The notes under the pieces: generated by a model
Told to the model about the DNA's origin: nothing
The model's input: the letters and a program-made list of their open reading frames with translations, nothing else
Databases searched by the model: none
Assembly: GCF_029168945.1 (NCBI RefSeq)
Contig: NC_083604.1
Span: forward strand, 9,726,812-9,790,811
Reading direction: 5' to 3'
Length of the DNA: 64,000 nt
Source of the DNA: Cannabis sativa
Taxonomy: Eukaryota; Streptophyta; Magnoliopsida; Rosales; Cannabaceae
Shown here: in pieces, positions 32,828 to 45,408 of the stretch
Layout: each line of letters starts with the position of its first letter
How positions within the stretch are numbered: the stretch's first letter is position 1
Program-made: the position numbers and the translations under genes

Positions 32828-34690
32828 TGTGATAGTCAAAGTCCCATGATCTGTAAGGGAAAAGACCGCGAGTTGTGCAATCCCACATCTCATGGGGAAG
32901 GTTAATTGTGATGATTTTAAGACTGTGAGGTATGGGACTACACATTTGATGAGGGCTTAAAATGATTAATTGGTAGTACATATATCAACAAAATGCATCT
33001 TCTTTTCTGATAGCCCATCACGAAAGAACTCCACAGTTAAGCATGCTTGACCTGGAGTAATTCCAGGATGGGTGACCCCTTAGGAAGTTTTCCCAAAAAA
33101 CAGGCGAGTGAGGACAAAGTATGCTGGAAAGACGTCTATAAGGTCAGTCGTTAGTCCAGGAAGTAGTCAGAGTGACGTACTTGTGTAAAAGAACCATAAA
33201 TTTGTGGGAAAAGGCCCAATGAAGGCTTGAAAAGGGGATGTTACAAATGAGTTTAGAGTCTCAACCCAGTCAGAAGTGTTATCGACGAGGACGTCGGACC
33301 CCGTAACAGGGGTGATTAAGACAGTTAGTAGTCCCGTGATCCATAAGGGGAAATACTGGATCAGCTATGCAATCCCGCATCACTTGGGGAAGGTCAAGTG
33401 TGATGAGTTTGAGACGGTGTAGGTATGAGACTATACAGTTGATGTAACGTCCCCGCTTCAAGCCTCCATTGGGCCCTTACACCCACGGAATGAATGGCTC
33501 TTATACACGAGTATGTCACTCTGGTTGCTTCCTGGATTGATGACTGACCCTACAGACCAACACGAGTGTTTCTAGCGTGCTTTGTCCTCACTCGCACGCT
33601 TCCTAGGAAAACTTCCCAGGAGGTCATCCATCCTGAAATTGCCCCAGGTCAAGTACGCTTAACTGTGGAGTTCTTTCGAGATGGGCTACCGAAAAACAAG
33701 ATAGCACCTTGTTGACATAGGTAGTACCAATCAATCCATTTATGCTCTCTTCAACTGTGTAGTCCCATACCTACACAGTCTCAGAATCATCCCACTTAAC
33801 CTTCCCCAAGCGATGTGGGATTGCACAGCTTACCCAGTATTTTCCCTTACGGATCACGGGACTACTGACTGTCACAATCACCCCCACTTACGGGGTCCGA
33901 CGTCCTCGTCGACCACACTTCCGGCTGGGTCAAGGCTCTGATACCATTTGTAACGTCCCCACTTCAAGCCTCCATTGGGCCCTTACACCCACGGAATGAA
34001 TGACTCTTATACACGAGTATGTCACTTTGGTTGCTTCCTGGATTGATGACTGACCCTACAGACCAACACGAGTGTTTCTAGCATGCTTTGTCCTCACTCG
34101 CACGCTTCTTAGGAAAACTTCCCAGGAGGTCACCCATCCTGAAATTACCCCAGGTCAAGCACGCTTAACTGTGGAGTTCTTTCGAGATGGGCTACCGAAA
34201 AATAAGATGCACCTTGTTGACATAGGTAGTACCAATCAATCCATTTATGCTCTCTTCAATTGTGTAGTCCCATACCTACAGAGTTTCAAAATCATCCCAC
34301 TTGACCTTCCCCAGGCGATGTGGGATTGCACAGCTTACCCAGTATTTTCCCTTACGGATCACGGGACTACTGATTGTCACAGTTGAAGAGGACTTAAATA
34401 GATTGATTAGTATTGCCTATATTAACAAGGTGCATCTTATTTTTTGGTAGCCCATCACAAAAGTACTCCACATTTAAGCATGCTTTACTTAGGGTAATTT
34501 TAAGATGGGTGACCGCTTGGAAAATTTTCCCAAGAAGCGTGAGAGTAAGGACAAAGCACGCTAGAAACACTTATGTTGGTCTGTAAGGCCAGTCGTCAGT
34601 CAAGGAAGCAGGCAGATTGACGTACTCGTGCATAAGAGCTATGAGTTCGTGGGAGAAAGCCCAATGGATGCTTGAAGCGGGGATGTTACA
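32828..34690 (+). mobile_element. Cassandra-type TRIM, plus, inserted in family A ORF1, hosting another Cassandra
   Basis: LTR 32828-33245, internal 33246-33316 (decayed primer-binding site AATGAGTTTAGAG, tract GGACCCCGTAACAGGGGTGAT), second LTR 33317-33442 plus 34387-34690. Perfect TSD TCTGG at 32823-32827 and 34691-34695. 5S-like segments on the plus strand at about 33017-33094 and 34455-34530. The second LTR is split by a complete minus-strand Cassandra (33443-34381). Without the insert the element is about 920 bp, within the Cassandra range. Confidence 0.9.
33443..34381 (-). mobile_element. Complete Cassandra-type TRIM (939 bp), TSD GTTGA
   Basis: LTR 33443-33876 (434 bp), internal 33877-33948 (72 bp: polypurine tract next to one LTR, TGGTATCAGAGCC primer-binding site next to the other), LTR 33949-34381 (433 bp). 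TSD GTTGA at 33438-33442 and 34382-34386. The two LTRs are very similar, so it is a recent insertion. 5S-like stretches lie on the minus strand near 33590-33680 and 34110-34190. Inserted in a second Cassandra in the opposite orientation. Confidence 0.95.
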
Positions 34691-34773
34691 TCTGGCCTCA
34701 TGATGTTGGTGTTTAGTTGGTTCTAGGGTTTTGAAATTGAAGAGAAATTTTGAAATCACTAAAATGCATATAA

Positions 34774-36918
34774 TGTAACGCCCCGATTTCTCGAGACGTT
34801 ACTTCTAGAGTCCATTTAAATCTTATAAAAAAAATTCTTTAATATACCAAATAAAATATTATTTAAAAATTTAAAAGACACGCAATGAGATCTCATATTT
34901 TAAAAAAAATAAAAAAAAATGTTGGACTTTAAGTTCAATAACAACATAAGAAAATAATAGTTTAAAATCTAAAAGTAAAAAAAATGTCATTTAATTCTAA
35001 AACATAAATAGCTGTGCCCAGCCTCTAACATGCTTTGTCCACGCCTCGAGCCTGCAATACTCACTGTTTTACTTTGCCTTTTCCTGCACACAGAGTACCC
35101 ATGAGCTAACGCCCAGTAAGAAGAGCTATGTAGGACATAACCCCCATACCCGAAAACATAAAATTCCAACTAAACATAACTATATCATTGTGAAATATGT
35201 ATCACACCAACATGATACGTGTCATACACATACACATTACTACTAACAAGTCATGTTGATCAGACATGAAATGTAAATTGCCCTGCCTGTGCTGTACTCA
35301 CACTCGGCATTCCCACGGTGGCATCTAGTCTAGCCTGCGCTGTACTCACACTCGGTCATTCCCACGAGACATCGTTTCCCTGCCTGCGTTGTACTCACAC
35401 TCAGCAGTTCCGTGGTGGCATCCTATTACCATGAGTTATGCACACCCAAGATAATTCCTGCAACTATAATCTAGTAGCACGCCTACTCTATTGTCTAAGC
35501 ATCTCTACTACTAAAATCGCTAGCATTGTCTTCACACTAATCAATCTAGCATAACAAATCATGTCGCAACATAAAAATAAATACATGATTAAACACAAGA
35601 AAACAAGCATAATCTACACCTTGTGTACAGATGTCTACTCTTCTTACCTTAGACTCTCCCTGCCAATGAATCACCACCTTTGGAGTAAAGCCGTATTCCT
35701 ATGACAAAATTATAAAGGCACATAATTAAGGCACCAAAAAAATGATCCTACTACCACATGCACCCTAAAGATATCCTTGTGTCATACTCATTTATTATAT
35801 TGTCTAAAACCATTAAATATCATCTTAAATAATTACATACAGTTTTAAATTAAATATATCTTTATTCATATTATATAAATACATGATATATAATAGATAA
35901 CTAAACTCATCTAAACTGATATATATATATACTAATAAGGTACATATAGAGATGCTAGAATTTTACTTTATTCATTAAATGCTATTGATTTTCTTTAACT
36001 CAACCATCAAACACCACAAATATGCACAAAGTACACCTAGCTGATCCTCCTTAAATCCCTTACACCTAACAAAAATCATCCTTTAATCTAACCACACTAA
36101 CCTATTCATAACAATAAGTAGTATATCTATAAACATGATCGTCCAACTACAATTGGCATATATATGACCCATATAACTTAAGCTATATACTAATAAATAG
36201 TATTATTTTTATTACAACCCAGTATATATATATATCCCTACAACTCAAAAGTCACATGAGCCATTATATAAATATACAGTAACAGTCAAAATCCAAAAAT
36301 AAAACCAAGTATTTATAAAAACACATAACTGGGAGAAGCCAAAAAAAAAATGCATGTAAATGTATATATAACCCAAAACACAAATATCCATTTATACGTA
36401 TATATATATATGTACATACACACACAAATAAAAAAGGTGAGTACCATCTTAGAATCAAACAAAATAATAATAAACTAACATAACATCTTCCTTTCATACA
36501 TATATATATACACACAAATAGAAATTAAGAATCAAACAAAATAATAATAAAATAACATAACATCTTCCTTTTATACATATATATACACACAAATAGAAAC
36601 TAGGAATCAAACAAAAGTACTAATAAAATAAATTAAACTCTTACCAATAGAAAAGTCAATCTCTATCACACCAATCACACCAATAACACCAATCACACCA
36701 TGAACACTAGTTCTTCTCTTTTCTTATGCACCACAGCCAAGAAAGAAAACTAAGGTTCCCAATGTTAACACTTTTCTCTTAAATAGATTAATAGTAATGG
36801 GTTTTTGTCTTTTACTAAATTACCCTTATTTCCTTCATTTCCAATTATAACCATTGACCATTTTAAATATATACTCAAAGCCCACAAAAGAAAAAAAAAA
36901 CTTGACCACTTCTTCATC

Positions 36919-36967
<49 letters not shown>

Positions 36968-37231
36968 AGCACACGTATTCACATTATCATCCTTAATGGA
37001 AATTTTCTTAATGGAAAGTTCTAAATATATCTTAATGGAAAAAAAAAAATTCCAAGGCTACCTTTATCAAAATTGATACTACCATTATCATCCTGATAAG
37101 AAGTCTTTATCACAAAATTAATTTAATTAAATAATAATATCATGGCAACTATAAAAATTCTTTAGTAACAAAAATAATATCTTCACTAATAAATTAGAAA
37201 AATTTCTCTTTTCGACATAATGGATATTACA
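34774..37231 (-). repeat. 3' LTR of the intact gypsy element
   Basis: 2458 bp, starts TGTAACGCCCC and ends GGATATTACA on the plus strand. Contains ATAT-rich tracts and a (TTA)n microsatellite at 36918-36964. Open frames inside it are not genes. Confidence 0.95.
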
Positions 37232-37268
37232 ATTATCCCCCCCTAAAAAGAAATTTCGTCCCGAAATT

Positions 37269-40200
37269 TTACTCAAACAACTCGGGATGTTGTTGCTGCA
37301 TATCAGACTCCAATTCCCAGGTTGCCTCCTCAACAACACTGTTTCTCCACAAAACCTTTACCAAGGAAATGGTTTTATTCCTTAGGACCTTGTCTTTTCG
37401 ATCAAGTATTTTCACTGGACGCTCCTCGAATGACAAATCCTCCTGCAAACCCAATGTTTCATAACTCAGCACATGTGAAGGATCAAATACATATTTTCGA
37501 AGTTGTGACACATGGAATACATTATGCACTGTAGACAATGATGGTGGTAAAGCTACCCTATAAGCCACATTGCCTACTCTATCTAGAATCTCAAAAGGTC
37601 CGACATATCTGGGACTTAGCTTTCCCCTCTTGCCAAACCTCTTTATTGGAATCCCTTTCCTTGGAGTCACACGTAGAAATACATGATCACCAACTTCATA
37701 CTTAATCTGCCTTCGCTTTAGGTCTGCATAAGACTTCTGTCTGCTCTGAGCTGCAACCATTCTTGCCCTGATTTTCTGAATAGCCTCATTGGTTTGCTTC
37801 ACAGCATCTGGCCCAAGTAGTTTTGTCTCTCCAAGTTCATCCCAGTGAAGTGGGGATCTACACTTTCTTCCATACAACATTTCATATGGTGCTACCCCAA
37901 TGGTAGATTGGTAGCTGTTGTTGTATGAGAATTCAATCAGTGGCAAGTATCTGCTCCAGGATCCTTGAAAGTCAATGACACACGCTCTAAGCATATCTTC
38001 TAAGACTTGATTTGTCCTCTCGGTTTGACCATCTGTTTCTGGGTGATAAGCTGTACTGAACTTCAATCGAGTTCCCATTACTCGCTGCAAACTCTCCCAG
38101 AATGTTGATGTAAACCGAGCATCTCGATCACACACAATAGAGTATGGTGTCCCATGTAGACGTACTATCTCGTTCATGTACAACTCCGCGAACTGATCCA
38201 TTGAATAAGTCATCCGTACTGGTAAAAAGTGAGCTGATTTAGTATACCTATCCACAATTACCCATACTGCATCATGTTGTTTTGTGGTCCTAGGTAACCC
38301 CGTCAGAAAATCCATCGATATCTCTTCCCACTTCCACTCAGGAATATTCAATGGTTGCAACAGCCCTACCAGTCTTTGATGTTTTGCCTTAACCTGCTGA
38401 GAAGTTAAACATCTTTCCACATATTCCACTACATCCTTCTTCATTCCCGACCACCAATACAATGTCTTGAGGTCATGGTACATTTTAGTGGTTCCGGGGT
38501 GAACTGAATATGGACTGGTATGAGCTTCTGCTAAAATCTCTTTCTTCAATTCCACACAGTCTGGCACACAGATACGCCCCTTGAATTTGATCAATCCGGT
38601 ATCTGACATGGTGAAATCCTTAGCACTCCCATTCTGGATTTCCTGCTTTAGGTCACTCAACTTCTTCTTATCTGCATTCTGTCCTTCTCGGATCCTTTCT
38701 AACAATGTAGACTGAAGAGTAAACTTGGAAAGTTGTCCTGTGACTAGTTCTATGCCAGCTCGTTCCATGTCTTCCAATATCTTCTTTGATACTCCTTGTA
38801 AAGAAGAAACCATTCCTGGCCCTCTACGGCTGAGTGCATCAGCCACGACATTGGCTTTACCGGGGTGGTATAATATGTCACAATCATAATCTTTGACTAA
38901 CTCCAACCACCTCCTCTGCCTCATATTTAACTCCTTCTGGGTGAAGAAGTATTTTAGGCTCTTGTGATCGGTGTAAATCTCACATTTCACCCCATAAAGG
39001 TAATGATGTCAAATCTTCAGTGCAAAGACAACTGCTGCTAATTCTAGATCATGCGTCGGATATCTTTGTTCATAATCTTTTAGTTGTATAGAGGCATATG
39101 CTATCACCTTACCAGCCTGCATCAATACACATCCCAATCCTTGTTTTGATGAATCACAATAAACCATAAACTGCCCATTCTCTGAAGGTAAGCTGAGTAC
39201 AGGTGCTGATATAAGTCGACCTTTTAATTCTTGGAAGCTTCGCTCGCATTTATCTGACCAGGTGAACTTTTGATTTTTTCTTGTCAATTCTGTCATTGGT
39301 GCAGCTATCTTTGAAAACCCTTCGACAAATCTTCTATAATAGCCCGCCAAACCCAGAAAACTTTGGATTTCTGAGGCATTCTTTGGTCTTGGCCATTCTT
39401 TTACTGCAGCAATCTTTGCAGGATCAACTTTCACTCCTCCATCGGTGACAATATGACCTAGAAAACCAACCTCGTGTAACCAGAACTCACACTTCTTATA
39501 CTTGGCATATAGCTGGTGCTCTCTTAATCGCTGCAAGGTCAAACGTAAATGCTCCTCATGTCCTTCTTCTGACTTGGAGTAAACCAATATATCATCTATG
39601 AATACAATGAAAAATTGATCTAAGTACTCCTTAAAAACCCTATTCATGAGATCCATAAATGCTGTTGGGACATTTGTGAGTCCAAATGACATCACTAAAA
39701 ATTCGTAATGTCCATACCTGGTTCTAAAGGCTGTTTTTGGTATATCGCCATTCTTGACTCTCAGTTGATGGTATCCGGACCGAAGATCGATTTTCGAAAA
39801 TACTTTAGTCCCCTGAAGTTGGTCGAATAGATCCTCAATTCTCGGCAAAGGATATTTGTTCTTTACTGTAACCTTATTCAAATCCCGATAATCAATGCAC
39901 ATCCTCATGGACCCGTCTTTCTTCTTGACAAAAAAAACTGGTGCGCCCCAAGGAGAACTCGGTCTGATGAACCCCAACTTAAGCAATTCCTCCAATTGAG
40001 TTTTGAGCTCTTTGAGTTCTGCCGGTGCCATCCTGTATGGTGCTCGAGATACTGGTATTGTTACAGGCATTAGATCGATTACAAATTCTATATCTCTGTG
40101 TGGAGGTAACCCTAGCAATTCTGCTGGAAAGACATTGAGAAACTCAACCACAACTCTCGTCTCTTCCGGTTTCTTTCCTATTTCTTTGGCTTCATTGACT

Positions 40201-41798
40201 ATATTCACTAGATATCCCAAACATCCGTGTTGCAACATTTCCCTAGCTTTCATCGCTGAAATGAATGGAGTTCTAGGTTTCTTGCGTAAGCCTTCGAATT
40301 CAAACGAATCTTCGCCTTCTGGTGCAAAAACCACTTTCTTGCGTTTGCAGTCAATAGATGCTCCGTATTTGGAAAGAAAATCCATCCCCAGAATTACATC
40401 AAAATCAGATAATTCTAATACAATTAGGTCTACAAACAATTCCCTACCATCTATTCTTAAAGGCACTGCTTTAACCCAATATTTAGATATTACAATTTCC
40501 CCGGAAGGTAACATAGTTTCAAACCCCACATTAAATAATTCTCTAGGTGCATCAACAACATTTATAGTTTTACTAGAAATAAAAGAATGTGATGCCCCAG
40601 AATCAAATAAAACTTTACATGAGGTATTGGCCATAGGGATCTGACCTGTTACGACGGAAGGGCTTGAGTTAGCTTTAGCTTGGGTGAGGGCAAAGACTCT
40701 GGCTGGAACATACTTGTCATTCTCCTTCTGTTCCTCCTTATGTCCAGATTGAGCCAATGTTGGACAGTTGTACTTCATGTGACCTTCTTTCCCACATTTG
40801 TAGCAAGCTCCAGCTCTACACTCACCAGAATGACGCTTTGTGCACTTAGGGCAAGGTGGGATGGTTTTGCCACCATTTCCACCATAACGATTGTCATTGT
40901 TGGGCTTGGGTCGTTTATCATTTCTGGCTTGGCTAGGCTGCTCATGTCCCCTCTTCCTGTTGTCATTAGAGGTCGCTGCCCCACTCTTTTTGGCATCCCT
41001 TCTAGCGGCATTATCCTTCCATATTCTCTCTTCGCTCCTCTCAGCCATAAGAGTCATTTCTACTACTTCAGCATAGGTGAAAGCACCTCTAGAAACAATC
41101 TCTACATCTCGAGCTATCATTGGCTTTAGACCTCTCACAAATCGGTCTGCTCGTATCTTATCAGTAGGTACGAGATCCTTGGCAAACTTCGCCAATCGAT
41201 CAAACTTCTGTGCGTAATCTGTCACCGAGAGATTACCTTGAGTCAACTTGGTAAATTCATCTATTTTTGCTGCTAGCACTGCCAAGTTATAGTATTTATC
41301 ATTAAACATTTGTTTGAATCCATCCCACTGCATAGTGTTGACGTCCCGTGATTGTTCCACCACCTCCCACGAAATTCGAGCATCTTTTCTAAGCATAAAA
41401 GATGCACACACCACTCGTTCATTGCCTTGAACCCCCATCATGTTCAAGATCCTCTCCATCCCGCTAATCCACTCCTCTGCCTCAACCGGATCGGTGTTGC
41501 CTTCGAAAACTGGTGGATGTTGCTTCCGGAACCTTTCAAACAAGGGCTCCATATGATTCTCCGCAACTGGTAGCCTTACAATGGCAGGTGGCTACCTATC
41601 AACAGGTGCTTCTCGCCTTGCAGGTGGCCCAGCATGCTGCCTAAATTGATTGATCTCTGCATTTTGCCTTTGAATGATCTCTTCCATTCTCGCAAAACTT
41701 TCCTCCCATCCTTGCGGTGGTTAAGGCTATGCTGCATTTACTGCAGCTCTTCCCCTACCTCGACCATGACCTACTCTGATTGATCTTCGAGGAGGCAT
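37269..41798 (-). pseudogene. Gag-pol polyprotein of the gypsy element, four in-frame stops
   Basis: One continuous frame of 1510 codons from the ATG at 41798 to the stop at 37269. Gag; zinc knuckle [14 protein letters not shown] near residue 335; protease D-S-G-A-S-H-S-F near 398; RT with F-I-D-D-I-L-V-Y-S near 731; RNase H with Y-C-D-S-S-K near 880; integrase with H-x-H finger (second Cys pair changed to C-L-T-S) near 1095-1125 and D/D/E residues near 1163, 1224 and 1260; GPF motif and a C-terminal chromodomain-like V-K-V-L-W-R-N...E-E-A-T-W-E. Stops: TAG and TAA at codons 24 and 26, TAG at 69, and TGA at 930 in RNase H, where the family has W-R. The last ATG before the main gag region is at 41552. 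Probably not autonomous now. Confidence 0.93.
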
Positions 41799-42030
41799 TC
41801 TGAACTTCCTGAACCATACACATAAATAACTTATAATGAAAAGGAGTTATTGCAGTAAGAGATCAATAAAAGAGAACTCTAAATACGTAAATGTGCATTA
41901 GCAACAAGCAAAATTATAAGTAAACTTTATCTGCTTACAATACGGTTGGTCGAGCTCGTCCATGGCGATGAACTTCACATGTTAGGGCTTACCACAGATT
42001 CTTTAGGACCGTTTTGCTCTGATACCATAT

Positions 42031-44500
42031 TATAACGCCCCGATTTCTCGAGACGTTACTTCTAGAGTCCATTTAAATCTTATAAAAGAAATTCTTTAAT
42101 ATACCAAATAAAATATTATTTAAAAATTTAAAAGACGCACAATGAGATCTCATATTTTTAAAAAAATAAATAAAAAAAAATGTTGGACTCTAAGTTCAAT
42201 AACAACATAAGAAAATAATAGTTTAAAATCTAAAAGTAAAAAAAAAATGTTATTTAATTCTAAAACATAAATAATTGTGCCCAGCCTCTAACATGCTTTG
42301 TCCACGCCTCGAGCCCGCACCGCTCACTGTTTTGCTTTGCCTTTTCCTGCACACAGAGTACCCATGAGCTAACGCCCAGTAAGAAGAGCTATATAGGACA
42401 TAACCCCCCATACCCGAAAACATAAAATTCCAACTAAACATAAATAAATATATAAACATAACTATATCATTGTGAAATATGTATCACACCAACATGATAC
42501 GTGTCATACACATACACACTACTACTAACAAGTCATGTTGATCGGACATGAAATGTAAATTGCCCTGCCTGTGCTGTACTCACACTCGGCATTCCCACGG
42601 TGGCATCTAGTCTAGCCTGCGCTGTACCCACACTCGGTCGTTCCCACGAGACATCGTTGCCCTGCCTGCGTTGTACTCACACTCAGCAGTTCCGTGGTGG
42701 CATCCTATTACCATGAGTTATGCACACCCAAGATAATTCCTGCAACTATAATCTAGTAGCACGCCTACTCTATTGTCTAAGCATGTCTACTACTTAAATC
42801 GGTAGCATTGTCTTCACACTAATCAATCTAGCGTAACAAATCATGTCGCAACATAAAAATAAATACATGATTAAACACAAGAAAACAAGCATAATCTATA
42901 CCCTGTGCACAGATGTCTACTCTTCTTACCTTAGACTCTCCCTGCCAATGAATCACCACCTTTGGAGTAAAGCCGTATTCCCATGACAAAATTATAAAGG
43001 CACATAATTAAGGCACCAAAAAAATGATCCTACTACCACATGCACCCTAAAGATATCCTTGTGTCATACTCATTTATTATATTGTCTAAAACCATTAAAT
43101 ATCATCTTAAATAATTACATACAGTTTTAAATTAAATATATCTTTATTCATATTATATAAATACATGATATATAATAGATAACTTAACTCATCTAAACTG
43201 ATATATATATATACTAATAAGGTACATATACAGATGTTAGAATTTTACTTTATTCATTAAATGCTATTGATTTTCTTTAACTCAACCATCAAACACCACA
43301 AATATGCACAAAGTACACCTAGCTGATCCTCCTTAAATTCCCTACACCTAACAAAAATCATCCTTTAATCTAACCACATTAAACTATTCATAACAGTAAG
43401 TAGTATATCTATAAACATGATCGTCCTACTACAATTAGCATATATATGACCCATATAACTTAAGCTATATACTAATAAATAGTATTATTTTTATTACAAC
43501 CCAGTATATATATATCCCTACAACTCAAAAGTGACATGAGCCATTATATAAATACACAGTAACAGTCAAAACCCAAAAATAAAACCAAGTATTTATTAAA
43601 AAACGTAACTGTGAGAAGCCAAAAAAAAAAAATGCATGTAAATGTATATATAACCCAAAACACAAATATCCATTTATACATATATATATACATACACACA
43701 CAAATAAAAAACGTGAGTACCATCTTAGAATCAAACAAAATAATAATAAAATAACATAACATCTTCCTTTCATACATATATATACACACAAATAAAAACT
43801 AGGAATCAAACAAAATAATAATAAAATAACATAACATCTTCCTTTCATACACATATATATATATATATATATATACACACAAATAGAAACTAGGAATCAA
43901 ACAAAAGTACTAATAAAATAAAATAAACTCTTACTAATAGAAAAGTCAATCACTATCACACCAATCACACCATGAGCACTAGTTCTTCTCTTTTCTTATG
44001 CACGGCAGCCAAGAAAGAAAACTAAGGTTCCCAATGTTAACACTTTTCTCTTAAATAGATTAATAGTAATGGGTTTTTGTCTTTTACTAAATTACCCTTA
44101 TTTCCTTCATTTCCAATTATAACCATTGACCATTTCAAATATATACTCAAAGCCCACAAAAGAAAAAAAAAACGTGGAGATTGACCACTTCTTCATCTTA
44201 TTAATGTTATTATTATTATTATTATAATGATATAAGCACACGTATTCACATTATCATCCTTAATGGAAATTTTCTTAATGGAAAGTTCTAAATATATCTT
44301 AATGGAAAAAAAAAAAATTCCAAGGCTACCTTTATCAAAATTGATACTACCATTATCATCCTAATAAGAAGTCTTTATCACAAAATTAATTTAATTAAAT
44401 AATAATATCATGGCAACCATAAAAATTTCTTTAGTAACAAAAATAACATCTTCACTAATAAATTGACAAAATTTCCCTTTTCGACATAATGGATATTACA
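42031..44500 (-). repeat. 5' LTR of the intact gypsy element
   Basis: 2470 bp partner of 34774-37231. The first dinucleotide is TATAACG instead of TGTAACG (G to A). Differs by scattered substitutions and by lengths of AT and TTA tracts. Confidence 0.95.
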
Positions 44501-44608
44501 TATAACATACGAACATGCATCAATAATACTGGGTAGCGAGCAGAACATTTTTAGCCGATTTGTGTAACTCTCAAGAACGTTCGAGACTAATATAATTGTG
44601 CCTCTAAT
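44501..44608 (-). other. Leader and decayed primer-binding site of family A (minus copy)
   Basis: On the minus strand this reads a degenerate primer-binding site (GTATTAGAGGCAC) then a leader matching 45230-45310 of the plus copy (AATTATATT, GAACGTT, AACTxAAAA, CGCTACC) and the start of the leader intron. It is separated from the rest of the minus copy by the 9.7-kb gypsy insertion. Confidence 0.7.
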
Positions 44609-45223
44609 ACATGAGTCCATACTAAAGACTGTGATATGCAAAAGGAAAGACTAGGAGATGTACTATCCCACATCGCTTGAGTAAGGTCAAGTGTGATTAT
44701 TCTAAGACTGTGTACGTATGGGATGATATCAAAGCATTGACCAAGCCAAAAGTGTGGTCAATGAGGACGTCAGATCTCGTAAGGGGGTGATTGTGGCAGT
44801 CATTAGTCTTGTGATTCGTACAAAAAAAATATCGGGTAAGCTGTACAATCCTACATCGCCTGAAAAATGTCAAGTGTGATGATTTTGAGATTGTGTAGGT
44901 ATGGGACTACACAATTGAAAAGGGCTTAAATAGAATGATTGATACTACCTATATCAACAAGATACATCTTACTTTTGGTAGCCCGTCATGAAAGAACTCC
45001 ACAGTTAAGTGTGCTTGACCTGGGTTAATCTCAAGATGGGTGACCTCGTGGGAAGTTTTCCTAAGAAGCATGTGAGTGAGGACAAAGTACGTTGGAAGTA
45101 ATCGTGTTGGTTTGTAGGGCCAATCATCATTCCAACAAGCAGTTAGAGTGACGTACGCGTCTATAAGAGCCATCATTTTGTGAGTGTAAGGACCCAATGA
45201 AGACTTGAAATGAGAACATTACA
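44609..45223 (+). mobile_element. Cassandra-type unit joined to family A (plus)
   Basis: A partial LTR (44609-44715, lacking its 5S half), a Cassandra internal stretch (44716-44791, GTGTGGTCAATGAGGACGTC then AAGGGGGTGAT), and a full LTR 44792-45223 (432 bp) with a 5S-like part at about 44985-45060 (AGAACTCCACAGTTAAGTG, GATGGGTGACCTCGTGGGAAG). The full LTR ends ACATTACA and is followed directly by the primer-binding site and leader of family A instead of a Cassandra internal domain. No TSD found. Confidence 0.8.
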
Positions 45224-45238
45224 AAAGGTATCAGAGCC
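45224..45238 (+). promoter_or_regulatory. Primer-binding site of the plus family A copy
   Basis: AAAGGTATCAGAGCC, complementary to initiator-Met tRNA, immediately after the Cassandra-type LTR end. Confidence 0.85.
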
Positions 45239-45408
45239 ACGATTATATCGGCCCTGAACGTTATCACGAGTCACAGATATTAACTAAAAAGACTCCGCTC
45301 ACTACCAAGTAAGTATTATTTTTGCAAATTCATATGTTATGTGCATTTTAGTAATTTCAAAATTTCTGTTCATTCTTAGAACCCTAGAACCAACTAAGCT
45401 CCGACATC

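Larger units (their letters stand above)
32349..34701 (-). pseudogene. Family A ORF1 (minus copy), interrupted by Cassandra
   Basis: The start codon and first residues (MRP) lie at 34701-34696; the rest continues from 32822 after the Cassandra insertion, as E-Q-V-E-H-I-V-R-N-I-K-A-L. The first part has I-N-K-I-H-E-G-I-D-K and S-R-E-K-Y-I-I-L-M-H-T-L, resembling ORF2 and the family B ORF. At least one in-frame stop follows (after V-D-E-A-E). The C-terminal block Y-L-E-L-D-Y-V-D matches the plus copy. Unknown function. Confidence 0.6.
34774..44500 (-). mobile_element. Nearly intact Ty3/gypsy chromovirus (Tekay-like), 9.7 kb
   Basis: LTRs 34774-37231 (3') and 42031-44500 (5'), nearly identical, flanked by a perfect TSD TATAA (34769-34773 and 44501-44505). 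Primer-binding site TGGTATCAGAGC at 42016-42028 (minus) and polypurine tract CTTTTTAGGGGGGG at 37234-37247 (minus). One gag-pol frame lies between them. The LTRs carry a (TTA)n tract that differs in length (about 15 units at 36918-36964, fewer at 44200-44225). The target was the leader intron of the minus family A copy. High LTR identity and an almost open frame indicate recent insertion. Confidence 0.95.

Noticed and set aside
33017..33094. A 5S rRNA gene
   Set aside because: Only the internal 5S-like portion is present, with changes, and it lies inside Cassandra-type LTRs with primer-binding sites and TSDs. It is a transposon feature, not a ribosomal gene.
36264..36996. Short hydrophobic and Asn-rich frames in the gypsy LTR
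   Set aside because: They lie in AT-rich LTR sequence and the (TTA)n microsatellite; the equivalent frames differ in the other LTR.
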